DNA of 64,000 nucleotides, taken from positions 1,433,001-1,497,000 of the forward strand of contig NC_012778.1 of assembly GCF_000146185.1 (NCBI RefSeq). The letters are read 5' to 3'. Below the pieces are notes generated by a model, which ran no database searches, had not been told where the DNA came from, and worked only from the letters and a program-made list of their open reading frames with translations. The DNA comes from [Eubacterium] eligens ATCC 27750. Its GTDB lineage: Bacteria; Bacillota; Clostridia; Lachnospirales; Lachnospiraceae. Position numbers and translations under genes: made by a program. Below are positions 29,134-35,900 of the stretch, in pieces (the stretch's first letter is position 1; each line of letters begins with the position of its first letter).

Positions 29134-30564
29134 TTAATTCTCTGTATATTCTATATCCGTAAATGTAACATCCGCATTTCTCGAAACGAAGAATCCTGCG
29201 TATACATGCTTAGGGTCTACGGCTGTCAGCTTAAAATCAAATCCGCCTGTTAAGAACTCTCCATCGCCTAATTTTACTGCATAGCCGTCCGGATTAGACT
29301 TTATACATACTTCTACGGTATCACCCGGCTTAAGCTCTCTTCCTGTCACGCTTCCCTGCATAAGCTCGCTGTTCTTTCTTGCAAAACAACTCCATGCCTG
29401 GTCTTTATAAGTAAGGTTAAGCGGTGCTGCCGCTACATAATCGCCAAGTACATCGGGCATTTTCTTATCAATATACATGTCATCTCTTACCATAAGCCCA
29501 AATGACACCTGATTGTTATAGAAATAATCATTAATTGTCATCTTAGCCTTAAGGGTAAAGTTCACATTTACAGGAATCTTCTTATAGTACATTGCAATTC
29601 CGTCTGTAACAGCAGATATCTTGCCATCATTATTCTTAACCGCGATGTGTATTCCCCCTGGAACTTCTTCAAGTATATAATTATCAGATTCCGTTGGCAG
29701 AGTTGTAACATCCCCGAATACTGTGCCTTTGAATCCATATGCATCTTTAAAGTTCTTGCTGTCAGCAAGCTCATCGCTAAACTCTACCGGCTTGTATGAA
29801 GCATTTTTTTCAAGATATCTGTTCTTGTCTGGAAGCGGTTCATCTGCCCTTATATTAACTATATTCTCTGAAAGTCCTGATATTCCAGCCTTTTCAAGCT
29901 CCTGCATAACAAGGAACGCATTAACCCTGCCGCCCCATATATTAGTGTGTGTATTGTCAACACTTACTTCTTTATTAGATGGCCATGCGTGAAGATAAAT
30001 TGTCTCTTCTGGTCCTAACTCATCATATAAAGCCTTTGTCTTTTCGGTCATATCAACACAGACGATTCCAAGGTCTCTTGCAAGGTCACGGACTGCCTGT
30101 GAATAATCCCCTCCCTTAAACTGTGCAGCGTCATCAGTTATGTGAAGCTCCTGCTTTGTCCACTCTCCTGTTGCAGTTCTTCTTACAATAGGCGTACACA
30201 GTATTGGTGTACATGAAACATCAAGTGCCGGCTTTATATAATTATCATATAATGATGCTGCAAATGTGCCTTTCTTATCCCTGCCGCCTATCGGGCTTGT
30301 ATATCTTCCTGTCTCTGTTTTCTCATCATTATGTCCGAATCCGATTATAAGAAAATCTCCTGCTTTCATGCCTGCAAGAAGTTCCTTATAATTCTCTTCC
30401 TTAGTAAAGCTTAAGCTGCTTCTTCCTGAAAGTGCAAGATTATTAACCTGCACCATGCTGTTAAGATAACAGCCAAGCTTTGTTCCGTATCCATATCTTG
30501 GATAATAGTATTTGTCATCAAAAGAACTTAATGTTGAATCACCAACAACCCATAATGTACTCAT
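29134..30564 (-). CDS. SGNH/GDSL esterase, rhamnogalacturonan acetylesterase-like, with C-terminal beta domain
   Basis: A 476-residue cytoplasmic (no signal peptide) carbohydrate esterase. The GDS block VVGDSTLSSF, the block with ALSGRSSLSF, the GHND block FGHNDEK and the C-terminal DNTHTNIWGG (catalytic Asp/His) define an RGAE-type SGNH domain (about 1-235). The remaining about 200 residues look like a beta-rich accessory domain (VNFTLKAKMTINDYFYNNQVSF region). It would deacetylate rhamnogalacturonan fragments inside the cell, in line with a pectin-degrading lifestyle. It stands alone. Confidence 0.88.
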   Translation of the reverse strand: MSTLWVVGDSTLSSFDDKYYYPRYGYGTKLGCYLNSMVQVNNLALSGRSSLSFTKEENYKELLAGMKAGDFLIIGFGHNDEKTETGRYTSPIGGRDKKGTFAASLYDNYIKPALDVSCTPILCTPIVRRTATGEWTKQELHITDDAAQFKGGDYSQAVRDLARDLGIVCVDMTEKTKALYDELGPEETIYLHAWPSNKEVSVDNTHTNIWGGRVNAFLVMQELEKAGISGLSENIVNIRADEPLPDKNRYLEKNASYKPVEFSDELADSKNFKDAYGFKGTVFGDVTTLPTESDNYILEEVPGGIHIAVKNNDGKISAVTDGIAMYYKKIPVNVNFTLKAKMTINDYFYNNQVSFGLMVRDDMYIDKKMPDVLGDYVAAAPLNLTYKDQAWSCFARKNSELMQGSVTGRELKPGDTVEVCIKSNPDGYAVKLGDGEFLTGGFDFKLTAVDPKHVYAGFFVSRNADVTFTDIEYTEN

Positions 30565-30599
30565 CGTATGTCACCTCGTTTTAAATATATGTGTTATCA

Positions 30600-33209
30600 T
30601 CAATATGTTTTATTAAGGTAGTTTTCGCGGAGGTGTTCTTCCATCGCAGCTATCTCTTTCTCGAACTCTCTGGCAGATATAAGCAGGCATCCCTGTCCTC
30701 TTATAATTACCTGTTCTACGCCATCTGATGTTGCCACCGTTACATTATATTTCTTTCCATTCTCATGTGCAAATTTTTCTATATAATGGTCAGCAGTTTC
30801 CGCTGTCTTCGTAAATACAACATGAATATTATGAAAATCTATAAACTCCTCATCATGTCCCGGAACTCTGTATGCGTCAAATACCGCAATCAGTTCACAA
30901 CCCTTCATTGCCTGATAATTACACAATATATCAAGCAGCCTGCCTCTTGCACTGTCAAGATTGACCTGTGCAAGCTCTGAAAGTTCTTTAAATGCATGTA
31001 TTATATTATATCCATCAACAAGAAGGAAGCTTTTCTTAGCCGGATTATATTCAGGTGCTTTAGGATGATTCTTAACATTTGCATTACCGCCTGTAACATA
31101 TCTTCCAACTGCAGTGTCAGCTTTTCTTTTCGATAACTTTCTTCTCTCGTTATCTCCTCTGCTGTTAGAAAAATATGTTTCATTCAAGATTCTGTCTACC
31201 TCGTCTGTTCCAATCCACTCGTCAGACACTGTTCTTGAAGCCTGCTTTGCAGTCAGCTTAACCTCCCTGTCAGACTGTCCACCGGCAACCCCGGAATCCG
31301 TCACGGCTATCTCGACATGTGCATGCTCTCTTACTTCATTCCACGGCACAACATATCCCGAACCGCCTGCACAGAATACTGAATCTACCGGGTTTCTTGT
31401 ATCACGCTCAGGCTCATAGCCGAATTTTTCAATAACCTCTTCTGTATTATGGCATGGTCTGTAACCTGCCATCTTAAGTGCAAGCCTGCCTGTTCCTTTT
31501 GTATAGGCATTGACCTCTGCCTGATAGTTACCAATCACTGAAACCGGACCTTCACCTGTGATAACAACATTATCACCATCAGCCTCCTGCATGTTAAATG
31601 CTGCACCCATTCTCTCGAAGTCGGTCATTGCCCTGCCGACATAATCTCTCTTTACCTCAAGTGAAAATACGTAGAATGGCTCTAACAATACTGATTCTGC
31701 CTGCATAAGCCCCTGCCTTACAGCTCTGTAGGTTGCCTGCCTGAAATCTCCGCCTTCCGTATGCTTTGGATGCGCCCTTCCTGCAACCAGCGTAATCTTC
31801 ATGTCCGTGAGTTCAGAACCTGTAAGCACTCCTCTATGCATTTTTTCACACAAATGTGTATACACAAGCCTCTGCCAGTTCTTATCAAGTATATCCTCAC
31901 TGCAATGACATTCGTATCTCATGCCGCTTCCCGGCTCTCCCGGTTCAAGCAGCAGATGAACCTCCGCATAATGTCTTAAAGGCTCGAAATGTCCGATTCC
32001 ATATGCCTTATTCTTAATTGTCTCTTTATATACAATGCTTCCTTCACCAAATGTTACATCTACACCAAATCTTGTCCTGATAATATTGGTCAGCACCTCG
32101 ATAAGCACCGGACCCATTACGCTTACATGTATTTCTTTGAAGTTCTCATCCCATTCAACATGAAGCTCAGGTTCTTCCTCCTCTAGTGTACGAAGCTTTG
32201 AAAGAAGTGCCACCGGATCTGTCCCTGCCGGAAGATTAAGCTTGTAATTAAGTACCGGCTCAAGCACAGGTATATTATCCTCTCCGCCTGCTCCAATAAA
32301 CTGACCTGCCTTAGTCTCTGAAAGTCCTGTCACAGCACAGACAGTTCCGGCAACTGCTTCATTAATGCTTGTAAATTTATCTCCTGCATAGACTCTTATC
32401 TGGTTGACCTTCTCATTGCCAATAAGCATTTTTGATTTTAAAGAACCACCGCATACTTTAAGATGTGTAAGTCTTTCTCCTCTGTCATCTCTTGTAATCT
32501 TATACACCTTTGCCGAGAACTCTTCTCCGTAATCAGGACAGCTTACATATGTATCAATTCCATTTATAAGTTCCTCAACTCCGTTCATTCTGAGTGCCGA
32601 ACCAAAATATACAGGAAACATTTTTCTTTCCATAATCATGCGGCTCATAAGGGCATCATCAACATGTGCAGATTCAAGAAACTGCTCAAGCGCCTCTTCA
32701 TGGCACATTGCAACTTCTTCGTAATCTATATTATTAAAATCCACGCATGACTCTGACAGCCTGTTCTTTAGCTGCTCCATAATTCTTGCCCTGTTCGTTC
32801 CCTGCTGGTCCATCTTATTGACAAATATAAATACCGGAATTCCAAGTCTTTTAAGCAGACTCCACAAAGTCTCTGTATGTCCCTGTACTCCGTCCATTCC
32901 GCTTATTACAAGAACCGCTGCGTCAAGCACCCACAACGTTCTCTCTGTCTCAGCCGAAAAATCAACGTGTCCCGGTGTATCAAGCAGCGTGTATGAACTT
33001 CCATTGTAATTATAAGCCGCCTGCTTTGAGAATATGGTGATTCCTCTTGCTCTCTCCATATCCCCTGTATCAAGAAATGTATCCTGATTATCAACTCGTC
33101 CTAATTTTCTTATGCTTCCCGCACTATATAGTATCGCCTCTGACAGCGTCGTCTTTCCTGCATCAACATGTGCCAGCATGCCGATTGTTATCGGATTACT
33201 ATGTGCCAT
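30600..33209 (-). CDS. TetM-like translation GTPase fused to a YacP/Rae1-type NYN nuclease domain
   Basis: An 869-residue protein. The N-terminus is an EF-G/Tet(M)-type GTPase: P-loop HVDAGKTT, DTPGHVDF, NKMD; domains II-V follow to about 650 (GEGSIVYKET, EPFYVFSLEV). After a linker with SNSRGDNERRKLSKRKAD, residues about 705-860 match the YacP/NYN family: FLLVDGYNIIHAF, ARGRLLDILCNYQAM, AVFDAYRVPG, TAETADHYIEKFA, VATSDGVEQVIIRGQG. YacP (Rae1 in B. subtilis) cuts mRNA in the ribosomal A site. The fusion thus suggests a ribosome-rescue or stress factor rather than classic tetracycline resistance. ATG 33209 has AAAGGA 6 nt upstream. Confidence 0.88.
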   Translation of the reverse strand: MAHSNPITIGMLAHVDAGKTTLSEAILYSAGSIRKLGRVDNQDTFLDTGDMERARGITIFSKQAAYNYNGSSYTLLDTPGHVDFSAETERTLWVLDAAVLVISGMDGVQGHTETLWSLLKRLGIPVFIFVNKMDQQGTNRARIMEQLKNRLSESCVDFNNIDYEEVAMCHEEALEQFLESAHVDDALMSRMIMERKMFPVYFGSALRMNGVEELINGIDTYVSCPDYGEEFSAKVYKITRDDRGERLTHLKVCGGSLKSKMLIGNEKVNQIRVYAGDKFTSINEAVAGTVCAVTGLSETKAGQFIGAGGEDNIPVLEPVLNYKLNLPAGTDPVALLSKLRTLEEEEPELHVEWDENFKEIHVSVMGPVLIEVLTNIIRTRFGVDVTFGEGSIVYKETIKNKAYGIGHFEPLRHYAEVHLLLEPGEPGSGMRYECHCSEDILDKNWQRLVYTHLCEKMHRGVLTGSELTDMKITLVAGRAHPKHTEGGDFRQATYRAVRQGLMQAESVLLEPFYVFSLEVKRDYVGRAMTDFERMGAAFNMQEADGDNVVITGEGPVSVIGNYQAEVNAYTKGTGRLALKMAGYRPCHNTEEVIEKFGYEPERDTRNPVDSVFCAGGSGYVVPWNEVREHAHVEIAVTDSGVAGGQSDREVKLTAKQASRTVSDEWIGTDEVDRILNETYFSNSRGDNERRKLSKRKADTAVGRYVTGGNANVKNHPKAPEYNPAKKSFLLVDGYNIIHAFKELSELAQVNLDSARGRLLDILCNYQAMKGCELIAVFDAYRVPGHDEEFIDFHNIHVVFTKTAETADHYIEKFAHENGKKYNVTVATSDGVEQVIIRGQGCLLISAREFEKEIAAMEEHLRENYLNKTY

Positions 33210-33230
33210 ATCATTTCCTTTCTCCAAGTT

Positions 33231-33998
33231 TTATTCCATACCTTCTTTAAGCCATCTCGCAATATTAGTAAAATCAATCTTAAGTTCTCCATTATATATA
33301 TTCACCGGAACCGGCTTATCAAATCCATATATCACCGGATACACATCACTCTCAAAGAAATACACAAGGACCTTCTCCTGCGCAAAGTCCAGTATCCAGT
33401 ATTCACGCACTCCAGCCTCCATATACTTGGAAAGCTTCAATGCATAATCCTTCTTCTTGGTAGACGAAGAAACGACCTCCACAACAAAATCCGGTGCACC
33501 ATATATACCAAATCTCTTAATCTTAGATATATCGCATACTATTCCTACGTCCGGCTGAACCATAGTCCTCTCATCACAATCAAGCTGTACATCTACAGGT
33601 GCTATAAATGGACGACAGTTTCCACCAAGTTCCATAATATAATTAGCAATCTGCCTGTGAATCTCTCCACCAATCGACTGATGTCCGAAAGTAGGCGAAG
33701 CCATATCGTAAAAGTATCCGTCAATCAGCTCCACTCTCTGTTCATCAGGCAGTGCCCTGTAATCATCAATAGTGTATTCACCATTCTTTCTTGCCTTATA
33801 TAATCCACCCGGCTCCCTTACTTCCAACTGTTCATTAAAAACCTGTTCCAGTGCTGTAAGAGTATCATATCGCGGACTCTCTGTTTCCCCAGAAAAAATC
33901 TTCTGCACTGTTCCCAGAGGCACCCCAGACAATTCAGCTATCTTGGCATATGAATATCCTTTTTCCTTCTTCTTCTCTTTCATCTCATTAATTGTCAT
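33231..33998 (-). CDS. XRE-type HTH fused to Uma2 (PD-(D/E)XK) domain
   Basis: A 255-residue protein. Residues about 10-60 form a helix-turn-helix (YAKIAELSGVPLGTVQKIF), and about 80-250 a Uma2/DUF820 restriction-endonuclease-like domain (VELIDGYFYDM, VQPDVGIVCD, APDFVVEVVSSST, YWILDFAQEKVLVY); the motif PDxxxx...EVxS carries the nuclease Asp and Glu. ATG 33998 follows GGAGAGGG by 4 nt. It is the last ordinary gene before the CRISPR region. The function of Uma2 proteins is not settled; a mobile or defence link is only suspected. Confidence 0.85.
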   Translation of the reverse strand: MTINEMKEKKKEKGYSYAKIAELSGVPLGTVQKIFSGETESPRYDTLTALEQVFNEQLEVREPGGLYKARKNGEYTIDDYRALPDEQRVELIDGYFYDMASPTFGHQSIGGEIHRQIANYIMELGGNCRPFIAPVDVQLDCDERTMVQPDVGIVCDISKIKRFGIYGAPDFVVEVVSSSTKKKDYALKLSKYMEAGVREYWILDFAQEKVLVYFFESDVYPVIYGFDKPVPVNIYNGELKIDFTNIARWLKEGME

Positions 33999-34202
33999 AT
34001 AACCCTCTCCAATCAAAACATGAGTATCCGTACATGATTAAATATAATTTCTATACTCATTATAAGAGTTGTATATCCATTAGTCAACCAAAATATAGTA
34101 AATAAATATCCGTTTTGTAACCGTTTTATTTCCAAGCTTACTGGTTGTAACTTAAATAATGTTAAATATCGCACTTAAGCTTAGCTCACTCACCACATGA
34201 TT

Positions 34203-34325
34203 ATTCAATAACCTACTAGATTGCCTTATCATCATAATTTCGTAGGTCATTTTTGCACTAAAAAAGAGTTTTATATTCTAAAAAACATACTAAATGACTC
34301 AAGTTCCATTAAATAGTAGGTTATT
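34203..34325. repeat. Inverted AATAACCTACTA/TAGTAGGTTATT arms downstream of CRISPR
   Basis: AATAACCTACTA near 34206-34217 and TAGTAGGTTATT at 34314-34325 form a 12-bp perfect inverted repeat about 96 bp apart. The interval 34017-34360 otherwise holds no gene that I can support. Confidence 0.5.
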
Positions 34326-34361
34326 TCTTGGATTTTTCGTTGCGAATTGCTTGAAAAGCAG

Positions 34362-34408
34362 AAAAAACACCTACTAATCATGCGTAAAATGCAGTTATAG
34401 TAGGTGTT
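34362..34408 (-). terminator. Likely terminator of the CRISPR-cas transcript
   Basis: 11-bp perfect stem AACACCTACTA (34366-34376) and TAGTAGGTGTT (34398-34408), 21-nt loop, followed on the minus strand by TTTT. It is the first terminator-like hairpin downstream of the array when read in the cas12a direction. Confidence 0.6.
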
Positions 34409-34412
34409 GGTA

Positions 34413-34471
34413 TAGAAATTATTAAAGGTTATTCAACACGCCCATAAGGCTTGCAAGATTAACATCTACAA
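34413..34471 (-). CRISPR. Decayed CRISPR repeat, spacer-sized gap and truncated repeat
   Basis: TAGAAATTATTAAAGG at 34413 and on to 34437 is a degenerate copy of the array repeat (same orientation, one substitution and one deletion over about 25 nt). A 26-nt gap (34438-34463), the size of the true spacers, leads to ATCTACAA at 34464-34471, the first bases of another repeat, where cas12a-like sequence begins. I read it as the old leader-distal part of the array. Confidence 0.65.
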
Positions 34472-34679
34472 TAGTAACCTGAAATTATATACTCTGATGG
34501 TTTAAATGTTTTTATGCCTTTTTTGAAAAGAATACCTTAGGCAGCATTTTATTAGGTCCAGGAAGCAGATTGCATACCATTTTCTTATAATCAGCATCAC
34601 TCTTTCTATCCCCACTGCCCTAAATTATCTTTTTATCAGGCTTACTTTTTGCGTTAAAAACTGCAAGAAAATACTTGTC
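34472..34679 (-). pseudogene. Fragment of a second, divergent cas12a
   Basis: About 208 bp that, on the minus strand, encodes a piece of Cas12a homologous to residues around 560-630 of the intact gene: DDKYFLAVFNAKSKPDKKII, then a TAG stop, DYKKMVCNLLPGPNKMLPKV, then a frameshift and GIKTFKPSEYIISG. About three quarters of residues match the intact Cas12a. It lies exactly between the truncated repeat at 34464 and the last array repeat at 34680; the right junction falls on ATCT, shared by the repeat and by cas12a (Arg-Asp codons). It is non-functional and comes from a different cas12a allele. Confidence 0.88.
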
Positions 34680-35217
34680 ATCTACAAAGTAGAAATTATT
34701 TAAGATTATTCAAACTTATCTGTGCTAGGAAATGCCATATCCATCTACAAAGTAGAAATTATTTAAGGTTATTCAAACATGGCAGAAGATACGGCCAGAG
34801 CAATATCTACAAAGTAGAAATTATTTAAGGCTATTCAAACTAACACATATTGTATTGATCATGGAAATCTACAAAGTAGAAATTATTTAAGGTTATTCAA
34901 ACAAATTATAAAGTAACAACACAAGTAAAATCTACAAAGTAGAAATTATTTAAGGTTATTCAAACATAAACCAATGAGAAAATTACTTGGATATATCTAC
35001 AAAGTAGAAATTATTTAAGGTTATTCAAACCTGTAGCAAGGGCAGTAACCAATTACTATCTACAAAGTAGAAATTATTTAAGGTTATTCAAACACAACTA
35101 TTATATAATTATCGGGTGATCTACAAAGTAGAAATTATTTAAGGTTATTCAAACTGAGCCAGTACCAGACACTAAGTATCAATCTACAAAGTAGAAATTA
35201 TTTAAGGTTATTCAAAC
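34680..35217 (-). CRISPR. Type V-A CRISPR array, 9 repeats, 8 spacers
   Basis: 36-nt repeats start at 34680, 34743, 34805, 34867, 34930, 34995, 35058, 35119 and 35182. In the cas12a direction each starts GTTTGAATAACC and ends in the Cas12a handle TTTCTACTTTGTAGAT. Spacers are 27, 26, 26, 27, 29, 27, 25 and 27 nt (from low to high coordinate). The repeat at 34680 has one change (AAGATTATT) and that at 34805 one (AAGGCTATT), both toward the leader-distal end, so the leader is at the 35218 side and the array is read on the minus strand like cas12a. I know of no matches for the spacers. Confidence 0.98.
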
Positions 35218-35340
35218 TCTTAATTCGTCAAATTAAACAAATTATTAAGCATATAACCTTAAAAAACAATTTATTTGTGTATTTTTTCATATTTTATTGA
35301 ATAACCTTTAAATAATAATTTATCAAAGCCCATGTTTGCA
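35218..35340 (-). promoter_or_regulatory. Array leader with inverted repeat-like segment
   Basis: 123 bp of A/T-rich sequence between the cas2 remnant and the first repeat. On the plus strand, 35297-35317 reads TTGAATAACCTTTAAATAAT, matching the 5' part of the repeat with one inserted T but in the opposite orientation to the array. In a transcript it would be an anti-repeat able to pair with the repeats' 5' halves. No clear promoter is visible. Confidence 0.55.
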
Positions 35341-35568
35341 TTATGTAATAATAATAAAATCTTTTTCATCATTTTTTGCATATCCAAACCTTAGTACTTC
35401 ACAACTTGAAGATAATTTAAAGATCATAACACTGTCTTCCTGACTAAATCTCTTCTCATACTTATTCTTCAAATCACTGATTATATTATCTAATATTCTA
35501 GTGCTATTGTCAATTTCAAAAACCGAATACTGTATCCTGTGACCGAATTTAGACAAATATTTTGCAAA
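35341..35568 (-). pseudogene. cas2: cas2, 3' remnant
   Basis: Encodes the C-terminal about 75 residues of Cas2 (FAKYLSKFGHRIQYSVFEI, then DSVMIFKLS). The first beta strand with the conserved Asp (normally VxYDI) is missing. The reading frame runs directly out of the cas1 remnant in another frame, and any TTG start (35556) would make an inactive stub. It is the last of the collapsed cas4-cas1-cas2 block and ends 123 bp before the array. Confidence 0.85.
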
Positions 35569-35824
35569 AATTGTTCTTAAATTTTAAGCACCATCTATTA
35601 TTAATAACTTCGAAATCATTTTCTTTACATTGTCCAAGATTTATTGATTTTCTTACCTGATAATCAACAACCGGTCTTATTGGTTCCATCAAGTCACAAA
35701 CCAATGATTTTCTCATGTAAAAGCATTTATGAAATACCCCGTAATATGTGTCAAATCCATAAACCTGCAATATGGCATCCACAATATTAAACAGCATGGT
35801 ATGTAAGATTGTCCTGACTTCCAT
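35549..35824 (-). pseudogene. cas1: cas1, 3' remnant
   Basis: Encodes the C-terminal half-domain of Cas1, with YGFDTYYGVFHKCFYMRKSL, LVCDLMEPIRPVVD and KSINLGQCKENDFE. The N-terminal domain and the first active-site Glu are lost, and the C-terminal end is cut into cas2. Cas1 of type V-A is normally about 330 residues; fewer than 95 remain. Integration activity is not possible. Confidence 0.88.
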
Positions 35825-35900
35825 ATAACTTATGAAAATATATAGAAGCCGGACAAAATATAAAATCATTTAAGTTAGAAATAATTATGATATCATCCAT
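35787..35900 (-). pseudogene. cas4: cas4, 5' remnant
   Basis: Thirty-seven codons starting at an ATG that overlaps the cas12a stop (TAATG). The first about 28 residues, with ISNLNDFIFCPASIYFHKLY, match the start of Cas4, including the first cluster Cys (FCP), then the frame runs out-of-frame into cas1 sequence and stops. Too short for the usual ORF cut-off. The one-base overlap with cas12a shows the original operon order cas12a-cas4-cas1-cas2. Confidence 0.85.

Noticed and set aside
30600..33209. Calling this gene a tetracycline resistance determinant
   Set aside because: The GTPase part resembles Tet(M), but the C-terminal nuclease-like domain and chromosomal context make another role more likely; resistance cannot be read from sequence.
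35549..35869. Treating the cas1-like frame as an intact small gene
   Set aside because: Its first about 15 codons derive from out-of-frame cas4 sequence, and the N-terminal domain with an active-site Glu is absent.
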